DNA of 64,000 nt from an uncultured Eubacteriales bacterium (GTDB lineage Bacteria; Bacillota; Clostridia; Oscillospirales; Acutalibacteraceae): positions 1-64,000 of the forward strand of contig CAKSTF010000008.1 of the NCBI GenBank assembly GCA_934491515.1, in the 5' to 3' direction. Below the pieces are notes generated by a model. The model did not search any database, was not told the origin of the DNA, and saw only the letters and a program-made list of their open reading frames with translations. Each line of letters starts with the position of its first letter. Position 1 is the stretch's first letter. Shown here one piece after another: positions 49,578 through 59,078 of this stretch. Both the position numbers and the translations under genes were made by a program.

Positions 49578-52500
49578 ATGCGAAAGTTCAAGGATTTAAG
49601 TTTTAAGGAAAAGGCGGTATACACGGCAACACTTGCTTTGTTTCCGCTGTTTTTGCTGTTTAAGCGGCTTGGAAAACGCTTTAAGTTCTTTTCCACCCGC
49701 GGCAGGCAGTTAACCGCAAGCGCGCTTTGCGCGGCACTTGTTTTAAGCGCTGTTCCGATAAGCGCTTTTGCAAACCCGGGAGACGCCGGACTTTATATAA
49801 AAACCTTTTTGTTCGGCAAAAACAAAGTTCAGCTTACCGGCACTGCGGACGACACATGGTCATACGGCACCGACACCGCTATAACAAAAACAGGCGCCGA
49901 AGAATTACCCGTAAGCGGTTGGACATGGGCTTTGCAGTCTAATCTTACAACCAGCGAATACGCCATTAAACTGAACGGTTATAACGGCGGCATTATATGC
50001 GCCAATGAAACGGTTTGGGGCAGCGGCAAATGCGGTCTTGATATGGAACTTTCGGGCTGGAACTACATAAAGGATAATTACTACGGCATAAGGCTCGGCG
50101 ATTGCAATATAACATTGCACGGTAAAGGCAATCTTGCAATCACGACAACAGAATCCTCTACAAGGGCGATTGAAGCGAATTCCCTTACGGTAGATCTGCC
50201 AACGGGCAAGAAACTTACCGTTAACGCTTCAAGTAACAGGGATCTTTACAGTTACGGTATTTACGCTAACGAAAACTTTAGGCTTAACAGCGGCATTGTA
50301 TCAGTTGCCATGATTGGCAGCATACCCGAATATGAGGCCGTAGGTATCTGTTCTGGCAATGTTACGATAAACGGCGGATTTTTAACCGTTACCGCTACAA
50401 ACAGCGGCGAATCATACGGCATACGCGGCGTATCAAAGCGCAACAGCGAGACCGGAGAGTACGAATACCCCGCGAACGTAACATTTAACGAGGGCAGCAT
50501 ACAGATTTCCGGCGGCACCAGGGCTATCGACTCGATGAACGCGCCCGTTGTATCGGATGTACTTAAACTTTACGCGGGAAAGGTGTCCGATAAATCTGAT
50601 TCACAACTCTACAATCCCGACACATTTGAAGAAAATATATACTATTACACCGAACATAAGCACTGCAAATGCGGTGCGGCGGACACCCACGAAGAAACCA
50701 GAAAATGCACGTATTATCAGGCGGATAATTTCGCTCCTTGGTCAGACGCCGATTCGCTGCCCGCTTACGGTACTTATTACCTGACAAAAGACGTTGTACT
50801 AAAAGATACCTGGAAGGTTACAAGCTCGATAAGACTTTGCCTTAACGGCCATAATATTACGGCTAACGGCGATTTTGATGTAATACATATCACAAGCGGT
50901 GATTTAACTTTAAGTGACTGCCACAGTACAGAAAAGCAGGGGAAAATCACCCATAGCGCAGACACCGCGGGCGGCGGTATTGTTACCGATGATTATACCG
51001 CTTACAAGAACGCTCTTAGTATTTACGGCGGCAATATTTGCGGTAATATCACTAAAAACGGCGGCGGCATACACGGCGGTTCCGGCTCGCAGATATGGAT
51101 ATACGGCGGCAGCATTACCGGAAATATCGCCGAAAACGGCGGCGGTATTTACACCAAAGGCAACGTCCAGCTTAATGATTGCAGCATTACAGGTAATACG
51201 GCATTGTACGGCGGCGGCGCTTACGTTGAAAGAGGTAACGCCAGCAGCAGTAGCGGCGACGCATTCAGAATTACCGGCGGCGACATTACAAATAACACTG
51301 CAACGGAAGCAGGCGGCGGCGTTTACGGAAGCCATTATGTTGTTTTAAAAGGTTTCTATAAGTACGACGATTACAGCAGTTTATACGGTGCTTTTTACGG
51401 AAACATAAGCATGAACACTTCGGGCTTTTACGGCCATAAAAAGACTGAAAATATTACCCTTACGGACGGCAATGCGCTGTGCCTTTATAACAACTTTAAA
51501 GGCGGAAAAGTATATCTCAATTTAACGGGCGAGGGTACATTGGCGGCAATTGTATACCCGAATCTTACCAGCAAATTTGCTGTTTACGATCAAACGCTTA
51601 CCACCCTAAAATGCGATGATTCAAGATATTCGTTTGCAACCGATAATAAAGCGGCAGACAATAAAGTATACTTAAGACTTGCCCTTGACGCACTTTCTGC
51701 GGACGATTTTGAATTTACGCCCCCTACCGGCAGTCTTGTTTATAACGGTCAGCCGAAAACGGCTGAGGTTAAGGCAAAATCGGGTATAAACTGCGGCGAT
51801 ATAACCGTTAAGTATTATGATGAAAACCATGTACAGTGCGCAGCGCCCACCAAGGCGGGAACATACACGGTAACTATTGACGTTACTGAGAGCGCAAAGT
51901 ATGCCGCGGCAGAGGATTTGCACGGCGAAAACTGGACCTTTACAATTGCTCCCGAGACGGTTTCCTCGGATGAAATCACGATTACCGGATTAGAAAGCGG
52001 TTATATTTATACGGGTGCCGCTATTGAGCCTGTACCCAAAGTAACCGTTGACGGTAAAGAACTTACCCTTAATACCGACTATACGGTAGCATATAAAAAC
52101 AATATTGCCATAGGTAAAGCAACTGTAACGGTAACCCTTAAGGGCAATTACAGCGGCAGCCGTGACGCGCAATTCTTAATATCCTACGGTCACGCTTCGG
52201 GCAGAATGTATACTTTGCCTGAATCAAGCGACGGTTGGTACAGCGGAACTTTGGAAGTTAAGGCGGCGTCCGGCTATAAAATCGGCGAAACACCCGATAG
52301 TTTTTCGTATAAACTCACAATAAGCGGCGATACCGCAAGGGGATCTCGGCAGATATTCTTAAAGGCCGCCGACGGCAAGGTATACTCCACCATTCTGCAG
52401 TATAAAATCGACAGCGAAGCGCCGCAGAATGTAAAAATACAGTATAACAAAAGCGGATTCAAGTCTTTGCTTAACAAAATCACATTCGGCAAGTTCTTTA

Positions 52501-54353
52501 AAGAAACAATAAACGTTGAAGCCTCCGCCGAAGATTCGTTAAGCGGTGTTGACGAGATTCGTTATTTCGCCGCATATTCCGTGGTTGAAAATGTTAACAA
52601 TATCAGCGCTTCCGAATGGGAAACGAGTTTAAGCATCGCGCCCAACGCCAAAAGATTCATCTATGTAAAGGTTACGGATAAAGCGGGGAACAGCACCATA
52701 TTGCTCGACCAGGGCGTTGTTGCTTATACGCTCAGCACCGTTACTCCCACAAGCGTTACATTCGATCTTAATAATAAGGCTGACAATATCTTTAAGATGA
52801 CCTTTAACGACAATACTTTTAAAGAACTTAAAGACGGCGATATAACGCTTAGAGCGCCCTATGAATACACAATGGGCGGAAACGAAATAAATATACTTGC
52901 AAACTACTTTACCAAGTACTCTGCCGGCACCGTGCGCAAACTTTCGTTTGTTTTCTATCCTATGGACGTTAAAGACGAGACCTTTACGATTGAGGTCGAT
53001 GTGACCATAATTGATACTTCGCACCGCCACAATTTAACACGGCATTCGGCAAGTGCGGCCACCTGTACCGCAAACGGCAAGAAGGCGTACTATTCCTGCA
53101 GTGGCTGCGGCGAACTTTTCCTTGATTCGCAAGGAACTGTGCCCGTTACCGAGGAAGAACTTGTAATAACTGCGATAAACCATGCAAACGCCAAATATTA
53201 TAAAGAAGAGAAGGCGGCGTGCCTTGCAGCAGGACATAAGGCTTATTGGTATTGCGGCGATTGTCAAAAATATTTTGCCGATAAGAACGGAATTGACACA
53301 TCCGTATCTTACAGCAGCGCCGCTGCGTTTGAAATCAGTGCGCTTAAACACAATTTCAGCGCCAAGAATACTGCTGACGAATATCTTAAGAGCAAAGCAG
53401 ACTGCAATAATTCCGCTGTTTACTATTATGCCTGCGAAAATTGCGGCGAAAAGAGCAGCAACCTTACCTATAACTACGGCAAGGCCTTGGGGCATCTGTT
53501 TGAAAACTATGTTTATAATAACGACGCAACCTTCCTGGCAGACGGTACAAAGACAGCCCACTGCGCACGCGGCTGCGGTGCAGACGATACAATAACCGCA
53601 CCGGATACAAAACTTATTGATAACGAGTTCCCGGTAATAGACGCTGTAGACGGTAAAACCTATTGCGGCGAAGTTACGGTAACGGTTACGGATAAGAATC
53701 TTGATATCGTTACGGTAGACGGTAAAAAGGTAACCCCCGATTCAAACGGAAAAATAAAGATTTCCGCCAAAAAGGGCGAACAGGTGATTACTGCCGTTGA
53801 TAAGGCGCTTAATAAAACGACCGTGAAGATTACGGTAAATGCGGGTCATACTTACGGCGAAGGTAAAGTAATAACCGCACCCACCGTTGAAAAAGAGGGA
53901 CTTACGTCTTATGTCTGCACGGCATGTTCGGCGCCCTTTGAAAAAACTACACCCAAACTTAAACCTTCCGTTGTTGAAGGCGATAAATCTTCATATACCC
54001 GCGGTGATTCAAAAGGTCTGCGTTTTAAATCAAACGCACTTCTTTCCGACCTTGTAAGCGTTTCGGTAGACGGTAACGTTATCACTGCAGGAAAGGACTA
54101 CGATACCGAAAGCGGTAGCACAATAGTTACTCTCCGTACAGATTACCTGCGCACGCTTTCCGTAGGCAAACACACAATTGACATAACCTCTGTTTCAGGC
54201 ACTGCAAGTGCAGAGTTTACGATTACATCACAGCAGGGAACGTCTTCACCCGTTACCGGCGACTTAACGGTTGTTCTCTGGATATTTGCGGCACTTGTGA
54301 TTGTAAGCGTAACCGCCACCGAAATCGTATTTCTTCGTAAAAAGAAGAGATAA
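49578..54353 (+). CDS. Large cell-surface protein: beta-helix, MBG-like domains, CxxC repeats, SPVTGD anchor
   Basis: A 1591-residue exported protein. A signal peptide with a long basic start ends near residue 65 (LSAVPISAFA). Residues about 110-680 show parallel beta-helix/pectate-lyase-like repeats with GGGI-x-GG turns (NGGGIHGGSGSQIWIYGG, NGGGIYTKG, YGGGAYVERG). A Cys-rich insert (EHKHCKCGAADTHEETRKC) lies near 363. Two MBG-like Ig domains follow (YNGQPKTAEV; YTGAAIEPVPKVTVDGK), then several CxxC/CxxxC modules about 60-70 residues apart (YYSCSGCGE, YWYCGDCQK, YYACENCGE, YVCTACSA). The end SPVTGD, a membrane segment and RKKKR fit a sortase-type anchor. It is likely an adhesin or glycan-binding protein under the divergent LytTR system. 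Start: ATG after AAAGGAG. Confidence 0.88.
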   Translation: MRKFKDLSFKEKAVYTATLALFPLFLLFKRLGKRFKFFSTRGRQLTASALCAALVLSAVPISAFANPGDAGLYIKTFLFGKNKVQLTGTADDTWSYGTDTAITKTGAEELPVSGWTWALQSNLTTSEYAIKLNGYNGGIICANETVWGSGKCGLDMELSGWNYIKDNYYGIRLGDCNITLHGKGNLAITTTESSTRAIEANSLTVDLPTGKKLTVNASSNRDLYSYGIYANENFRLNSGIVSVAMIGSIPEYEAVGICSGNVTINGGFLTVTATNSGESYGIRGVSKRNSETGEYEYPANVTFNEGSIQISGGTRAIDSMNAPVVSDVLKLYAGKVSDKSDSQLYNPDTFEENIYYYTEHKHCKCGAADTHEETRKCTYYQADNFAPWSDADSLPAYGTYYLTKDVVLKDTWKVTSSIRLCLNGHNITANGDFDVIHITSGDLTLSDCHSTEKQGKITHSADTAGGGIVTDDYTAYKNALSIYGGNICGNITKNGGGIHGGSGSQIWIYGGSITGNIAENGGGIYTKGNVQLNDCSITGNTALYGGGAYVERGNASSSSGDAFRITGGDITNNTATEAGGGVYGSHYVVLKGFYKYDDYSSLYGAFYGNISMNTSGFYGHKKTENITLTDGNALCLYNNFKGGKVYLNLTGEGTLAAIVYPNLTSKFAVYDQTLTTLKCDDSRYSFATDNKAADNKVYLRLALDALSADDFEFTPPTGSLVYNGQPKTAEVKAKSGINCGDITVKYYDENHVQCAAPTKAGTYTVTIDVTESAKYAAAEDLHGENWTFTIAPETVSSDEITITGLESGYIYTGAAIEPVPKVTVDGKELTLNTDYTVAYKNNIAIGKATVTVTLKGNYSGSRDAQFLISYGHASGRMYTLPESSDGWYSGTLEVKAASGYKIGETPDSFSYKLTISGDTARGSRQIFLKAADGKVYSTILQYKIDSEAPQNVKIQYNKSGFKSLLNKITFGKFFKETINVEASAEDSLSGVDEIRYFAAYSVVENVNNISASEWETSLSIAPNAKRFIYVKVTDKAGNSTILLDQGVVAYTLSTVTPTSVTFDLNNKADNIFKMTFNDNTFKELKDGDITLRAPYEYTMGGNEINILANYFTKYSAGTVRKLSFVFYPMDVKDETFTIEVDVTIIDTSHRHNLTRHSASAATCTANGKKAYYSCSGCGELFLDSQGTVPVTEEELVITAINHANAKYYKEEKAACLAAGHKAYWYCGDCQKYFADKNGIDTSVSYSSAAAFEISALKHNFSAKNTADEYLKSKADCNNSAVYYYACENCGEKSSNLTYNYGKALGHLFENYVYNNDATFLADGTKTAHCARGCGADDTITAPDTKLIDNEFPVIDAVDGKTYCGEVTVTVTDKNLDIVTVDGKKVTPDSNGKIKISAKKGEQVITAVDKALNKTTVKITVNAGHTYGEGKVITAPTVEKEGLTSYVCTACSAPFEKTTPKLKPSVVEGDKSSYTRGDSKGLRFKSNALLSDLVSVSVDGNVITAGKDYDTESGSTIVTLRTDYLRTLSVGKHTIDITSVSGTASAEFTITSQQGTSSPVTGDLTVVLWIFAALVIVSVTATEIVFLRKKKR

Positions 54354-54364
54354 ACGGCGGCAAT

Positions 54365-54402
54365 GAAAAACATCCGTCCCTTAAATAGGGACGGATGTTT
54401 TT
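54365..54402. terminator. Terminator of the surface-protein gene, crossed by the PPOX remnant
   Basis: AAAAACATCCGTCCC and GGGACGGATGTTTTT form a long stem around TTAAATA. The minus-strand remnant at 54381 has its last codons inside this hairpin. Confidence 0.92.
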
Positions 54403-54737
54403 ATATATTTCGCTTCAAGGTAAAAATTTACTTTTATTAGGAAACAATAAATGTAAACGCCTTGAAATTTTAATATTTTTGTTGCAAATAAAACAAATAT
54501 GAAAATTTCACCTTCAACGCAAACATTCGGGTTTGCTTTCAGTAAATCGATTTTCATTCCGCTTTGTGCGCAGTGAAAGTAGATAATAAACTTATTGTCA
54601 ACGATTTCCGTGCCGAACGATACGGGAACTATATATGGGTATACGCCGTTGTGCATTGCAATCTTTATTGTGTCACAACGGTTTAATATATCAAAAATTT
54701 CTTCTATGTTTTCTACTTCTCTTTCCTTGCGTCGCAT
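54381..54737 (-). pseudogene. Truncated pyridoxamine 5'-phosphate oxidase-family (nitroreductase-like) remnant
   Basis: The first 77 residues match small FMN-binding PPOX proteins: MRRKEREVENIEEIFDILNR, KIAMHNGVYPYIVPVSFG and IIYFHCAQSGMKIDLLKANP then VCVEGE. Full-length members have about 150-160 residues, with a second half containing the C-terminal FMN/dimer residues. Here the family match ends at about 80, and the remaining 38 residues are an unrelated hydrophobic run ending within a terminator hairpin. I read it as a gene that lost its 3' half by deletion, after which the frame ran on to the next stop. The ribosome binding site AAGGAG is intact. Confidence 0.75.
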
Positions 54738-54789
54738 ATTTTTCTCCTTAAAATACCGACTGTTTTGTACGGTGGACGGATGTGAAAAG

Positions 54790-54827
54790 TAAAAATCGGC
54801 AGGTACCTTGTGGTGCCTGTCGATTTT
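54790..54827 (-). terminator. Terminator of tRNA-Leu
   Basis: AAAAATCG-CAGGTACC pairs with GGTGCCTG-CGATTTTT with G-T pairs. On the minus strand it ends in a T-run directly after the tRNA. Confidence 0.85.
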
Positions 54828-54914
54828 TGGTGCCGATGACCGGACTTGAACCGGTACGGTGTTGCCACCGAGGGATTTTAAGTCCCTTGCGTCTGCCTAT
54901 TCCGCCACATCGGC
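54828..54914 (-). tRNA. tRNA-Leu (anticodon UAA)
   Basis: An 87-base class II tRNA with encoded CCA. The minus-strand 5' end GCCGATG pairs with CATCGGC. The anticodon stem AGGGA/TCCCT encloses a loop reading CTTAAAA with anticodon TAA (UUA/UUG leucine). The long variable arm CGGTGGCAACACCG and the T arm GTTCAAGTC are present. Confidence 0.95.
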
Positions 54915-54957
54915 ATAGCAATAATTTTATATTAAAAAGGCAGATTTGTCAAGTTTT

Positions 54958-56229
54958 TTATTGAGCCGCGGCACCCTCGCAATGGGTGTCAAAAGCGGCG
55001 GTTATAAGAATGTTTTTGATTTCTCCTTCTTCCGCCGATGAACCTTTAAGTAGAACGCGTGAATAATCAGGAGTGTATCCTTCGTTATGCTTTTCAAAAA
55101 GGACGGGCAGGGTAGCGCCCACAAGCGATTCAAGATGTCTTTTTTCACTTTCTGCGGCGGCAGACGCCATAATACGGGAACGGCGCGATTTTTCTGCGGC
55201 AGAAAGCTGATTGCCAAATTTTGCGGCGGCAGTGCCTTCCCTTACCGAATAGGCAAAAACGTGCGACCTCGCAAAACCCACTTTTTTAACAAAAGCAAGA
55301 CTTTCATTAAACTCCTCTTCGGTCTCTCCGGCGAAACCAACCATAATATCCGTGGTAACGGCGGCGTTTTTAAAGCAGTTTCTTATGCGGCAGACAAGGT
55401 CATAGTAAAATGCCGTGTCATAGTGTCGGTTCATTCTTTTAAGCGTTTCGTCGCAGCCCGACTGTAAGGAGAGATGAAACTGCGGACAGAATTTTTCCTG
55501 CGCTTTAAAGCGCGCAAGCATTTCATCGGTTATGTGATCAGGTTCAAGCGAACCTAAGCGCACACGCTGTATTCCGTCAATTTTGCAAACCGCGTCCACT
55601 GCGTCGCAAAGGTCAAAATTTTCACCTTTTCCGTATGCCGAAAGGTTTATTCCCACAAGCACGATTTCTCGGAAACCGTTTTCGGAAAGCGTCTGTGCTT
55701 CGGCAGAGATTTCCGCAAGCGAGCGAGAGCGCACCCTGCCGCGCGCATAGGGAATAATGCAATAGGAGCAAAAACGGTCGCAGCCGTCCTCTATTTTCAT
55801 AAATGCCCTTGTGCGTTCGTCAAAACGTGTTATTGGCAAAGTGTTGTAACTGTCGCCTTTTTTGTGTTCATCGCAAATGAAAGCCTTTTTATGTTCAGGC
55901 AAATATTTCTGAACGGCGTTTATAACGTTTGAAACGTCGCGGTTGCCTATTATTATATCGGCAGAAAGTTGTTTTGAAGACTCGGGAAACGCCTGAACCA
56001 TACAGCCGGTAAGAACCGTTACAGCATTCGGGTTTTCACGCTTTACGCGGTTAAGCAGCTGTCGTGCTTTGCGGTCGCTTTCCGCCGTAACAGAACAGGT
56101 GTTGATAATTATTATATCTGCCTGAAGGTCCTTTTCCGCAGTAAAGCCTCGGCGTAAAAATTCTTCACGCATTGCCTGTGTTTCATATTGGTTGACCTTG
56201 CAGCCAAGCGTATAAAAGAGAACGTTCAT
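54958..56229 (-). CDS. mtaB: tRNA t6A37 methylthiotransferase MtaB
   Basis: MtaB is a radical SAM enzyme that converts t6A37 to ms2t6A37 in ANN-reading tRNAs. The 423-residue protein has the N-terminal UPF0004 cluster cysteines (YTLGCKVNQYETQAM; NTCSVTAESDRK; TGCMVQAFPE), the radical SAM motif CDRFCSYCIIPYARG (CxxxCxxC, about 148), FHLSLQSGCDETLKRMNRHY and a C-terminal TRAM-like end. The KVNQYET start distinguishes MtaB from MiaB/RimO. It acts after TsaB/TsaE, also in this window. The upstream control region is shared with typA. Confidence 0.95.
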   Translation of the reverse strand: MNVLFYTLGCKVNQYETQAMREEFLRRGFTAEKDLQADIIIINTCSVTAESDRKARQLLNRVKRENPNAVTVLTGCMVQAFPESSKQLSADIIIGNRDVSNVINAVQKYLPEHKKAFICDEHKKGDSYNTLPITRFDERTRAFMKIEDGCDRFCSYCIIPYARGRVRSRSLAEISAEAQTLSENGFREIVLVGINLSAYGKGENFDLCDAVDAVCKIDGIQRVRLGSLEPDHITDEMLARFKAQEKFCPQFHLSLQSGCDETLKRMNRHYDTAFYYDLVCRIRNCFKNAAVTTDIMVGFAGETEEEFNESLAFVKKVGFARSHVFAYSVREGTAAAKFGNQLSAAEKSRRSRIMASAAAESEKRHLESLVGATLPVLFEKHNEGYTPDYSRVLLKGSSAEEGEIKNILITAAFDTHCEGAAAQ

Positions 56230-56290
56230 ATAATACCTCGTGATTTAATGCTTACGGTGATTTTTTTAAGTGTAACATATTATCTTTTGT

Positions 56291-56319
56291 TTGACAAGCA
56301 GTTGTTACTGCTTTATAAT
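56291..56319 (+). promoter_or_regulatory. Promoter of typA
   Basis: TTGACA at 56291-56296 and TATAAT at 56314-56319 with a 17-base spacer: a full consensus promoter 37 bases before the ATG. Confidence 0.9.
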
Positions 56320-56355
56320 ATATATTTTGTAGAGTATATTGTAGGAGACGGGATA

Positions 56356-58185
56356 ATGTCTGAAACGAAAATTGAAAATTTAAGAAATGTAGCGATAATT
56401 GCGCACGTCGATCACGGCAAGACCACCCTTGTTGACCAGCTTTTAAAACAAAGCGGAACTTTCCGCCAAAATGAAAACGTGAACGAGCGTGTAATGGATT
56501 CCAACGACCTTGAACGCGAGCGCGGAATAACCATACTTTCAAAGAACACAAGCGTTATGTATAACGGCGTTAAAATCAACATTATTGACACCCCCGGACA
56601 TGCCGATTTCGGTGGCGAGGTTGAGCGTATTTTGCAGATGGTAGACGGCGTTTTGCTGGTTGTAGACGCATTTGAAGGTTGTATGCCACAAACGCGGTTT
56701 GTACTTAAAAAGGCGCTCGCTCTCGGAAAACGTGCCGTTGTTGTTATTAACAAGATTGACAGACCTACCGCACGTCCGCATGAAGTTGTGGACGAGGTGC
56801 TTGATTTGTTTATAGAACTCGGTGCGGACGAAGAACAAATAGAATTCCCCGTTGTTTTTGCTTCCGCAAGGGACGGTTATGCCACTTATTCACCCGATGT
56901 TGCAGGAACGGATATGAAACCGCTGTTTGAGTCCATAGTAAACGAAATTGACCCGCCCGTAGGCGACCCGGACGCACCGCTTCAGATTTTGTTTACAAAC
57001 GTTGAATACGATGAATACATAGGCCGAATCGGCGTGGGTAGGGTTATCCGCGGCACAGCGAAGGACGGACAGACCGTTGCGCTTTGCCATAAAGACGGAA
57101 CGCACACCAACGTAAAGATTGCCAAGATGTTTATGTATGAGGGTCTTAAGCGCACGGAGGTTACCTCTGCTACCATAGGTGATATAATTCAGGTTGCAGG
57201 TATCACCGACCTTGAAATAGGTGAGACCGCCTGCGATACAGAAAATATCGAGCCGCTGCCGTTTGTTAAAATAGACGAGCCGACCCTCTCTATGAATTTT
57301 ATGGTAAACAATTCGCCTTTTGCCGGTCAGGACGGCAAGTATGTTACTTCCCGTAACCTGCGTGACAGACTTTTTAAAGAAGTTATGACAAACGTAAGCC
57401 TTAAGGTTGAGGAAACCGACAGCGCGGATACCTTTAAAGTTTCCGGTCGCGGCGAACTTCACCTTTCTATACTTATTGAAACCATGCGCCGCCAGGGTTA
57501 CGAATTCCAGGTATCGCCGCCCGAAGTTATATATAAGCACGGCGAAAACGGTAAATTGCTTGAACCCATTGAACTTTTGATGATAGAAGTTCCCGAACAG
57601 TACGTGGGTTCGGTTATGGAGCGCCTTGGCACAAGGCATGCCGAAATGCGCAATATGGGAACAAGAGCAGGCGGTATGTCCCACCTTGAGTTTTTGATTC
57701 CCGCAAGGGGACTTTTAGGCTACCGTTCCCAGTTTATGACCGATACAAACGGCAACGGGATAATGAGCCATGTTTTCTATGATTACGAAGAATACAAGGG
57801 CGATATCGATCAGCGTAACACCGGTTCGATTATAGTGCACGAAACGGGCACCGCCACTGCGTACGGTCTTTTTAACACCCAAAGCCGCGGCAGACTGTTT
57901 ATCGGGGCGGGTGTGCCGGTATATGAGGGTATGATAGTGGGCGAAAATCCGAAAAACGAAGATATAGTCTGCAATGTCTGCAAGGAAAAACATCTTACTA
58001 ACACCCGTTCTTCCGGCTCGGACGACGCACTGCGGTTAATACCGCCTACGATACTCAGCCTTGAACAGTCCCTTGAATTTATAAAGAATGACGAACTTGT
58101 TGAAATTACACCCGAAAACATTCGCCTTCGCAAGCGTATTCTTAACAAAGAACAGCGCATGAAGTTTGAAGCAAGGAATCGCTGA
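56356..58185 (+). CDS. typA: Translational GTPase TypA/BipA
   Basis: TypA is an EF-G-like GTPase acting on the ribosome, mainly under stress and in cold or 50S assembly. The 609-residue protein has G1 [18 protein letters not shown]2/G3 [11 protein letters not shown] and [15 protein letters not shown]4 [13 protein letters not shown], then the EF-G-like domains and the TypA-specific C-terminal block [16 protein letters not shown]. The ATG at 56356 follows TAGGAG; a longer in-frame extension has no site and would run through the promoter. The exonuclease gene overlaps its stop. Confidence 0.97.
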   Translation: MSETKIENLRNVAIIAHVDHGKTTLVDQLLKQSGTFRQNENVNERVMDSNDLERERGITILSKNTSVMYNGVKINIIDTPGHADFGGEVERILQMVDGVLLVVDAFEGCMPQTRFVLKKALALGKRAVVVINKIDRPTARPHEVVDEVLDLFIELGADEEQIEFPVVFASARDGYATYSPDVAGTDMKPLFESIVNEIDPPVGDPDAPLQILFTNVEYDEYIGRIGVGRVIRGTAKDGQTVALCHKDGTHTNVKIAKMFMYEGLKRTEVTSATIGDIIQVAGITDLEIGETACDTENIEPLPFVKIDEPTLSMNFMVNNSPFAGQDGKYVTSRNLRDRLFKEVMTNVSLKVEETDSADTFKVSGRGELHLSILIETMRRQGYEFQVSPPEVIYKHGENGKLLEPIELLMIEVPEQYVGSVMERLGTRHAEMRNMGTRAGGMSHLEFLIPARGLLGYRSQFMTDTNGNGIMSHVFYDYEEYKGDIDQRNTGSIIVHETGTATAYGLFNTQSRGRLFIGAGVPVYEGMIVGENPKNEDIVCNVCKEKHLTNTRSSGSDDALRLIPPTILSLEQSLEFIKNDELVEITPENIRLRKRILNKEQRMKFEARNR

Positions 58186-59078
58186 TGAACTATATAATTC
58201 TTGATATGGAATGGGACAGCGCTTATTATGTTCCGCAAAAACGTTTTATAAATCAGATTTTGCAGATAGGCGCCGTTAAACTGGATTCCGATTTTAATAT
58301 AACAGACACGCTTGAACTTAATATCCGTTCTGCTTTTACAAGTCGCGTAAGCCGACGTTTTACGGAACTTACCGGCATAACAAAAGAAATGATGCTTTCG
58401 GGGATTCCGTTTGCCGAGGCTGTGAAAAAATATAATGAATTTACAGGTGAAGGCAGCATAACAATGACCTGGAGCAATTCAGACCTGTACACGATTATTG
58501 AAAATGAAGTGCTTTTGCCGGAAGATTGCAGATTTAAAATTGACAGATATCTTGATTTGCAAAAATTCATACAAAACGAACTTAAACTTTCGGGTGTTCA
58601 GATTACTTCCCAGATTTCATTGGCGCATGCTGCGGAAATGCTTGATATTAAAACCGTAGATTATGATTTTCACACCGCAAAGGACGACAGCATAGTATGT
58701 GCGTTGCTTTTAAAGCATTGCTATAACGGGGAACGCTTTAAAAGTTATGTTATCGACGCAACGGATCCGCATTTCAGGGAAAAACTTTCCTTTAAGGCTT
58801 TCTATATTGCCGATATGAACTCGCCCGATATTCCGGAAGAAACTTTTGATTTTAAATGCCCTGCGTGCGGCAAACCGCTTAAAACAAGGTCAAAATGGCA
58901 TTTTCATAACCGTAATTTTACTGCGGAACTTTCCTGCGGCAAGTGCGGCAAAAAGTATATTGGCAGGGTTACCGCCAGAAAAACATACGAAGACGTTAAA
59001 ATACGCACAAAACTGATAGAGAAAAGACCAAAGGTGGAAAAGAAAAATGATATGCAGCCTTTGCCCGAGAAAGTGTAA
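58185..59078 (+). CDS. DEDDh 3'-5' exonuclease with C-terminal zinc ribbon
   Basis: A 297-residue protein of the DnaQ/KapD-like exonuclease family. Catalytic residues are visible: Asp and Glu in ILDMEWD (residues 6-10), an Asp-containing middle block, and the DEDDh-type HTAKDD (about 161-166). Residues 225-270 form a zinc-ribbon-like module (FKCPACGKPLKTRSKW and LSCGKCGKKYIGRV), which is not part of the plain exonuclease domain. It could bind nucleic acid. The gene overlaps typA by one base and the radical SAM gene by 32. The natural substrate (DNA or RNA) is not clear. Confidence 0.88.
   Translation: MNYIILDMEWDSAYYVPQKRFINQILQIGAVKLDSDFNITDTLELNIRSAFTSRVSRRFTELTGITKEMMLSGIPFAEAVKKYNEFTGEGSITMTWSNSDLYTIIENEVLLPEDCRFKIDRYLDLQKFIQNELKLSGVQITSQISLAHAAEMLDIKTVDYDFHTAKDDSIVCALLLKHCYNGERFKSYVIDATDPHFREKLSFKAFYIADMNSPDIPEETFDFKCPACGKPLKTRSKWHFHNRNFTAELSCGKCGKKYIGRVTARKTYEDVKIRTKLIEKRPKVEKKNDMQPLPEKV

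Noticed and set aside
56890..57684. A 264-residue minus-strand frame inside typA
   Set aside because: Antisense shadow of TypA; the TypA frame matches the family end to end.
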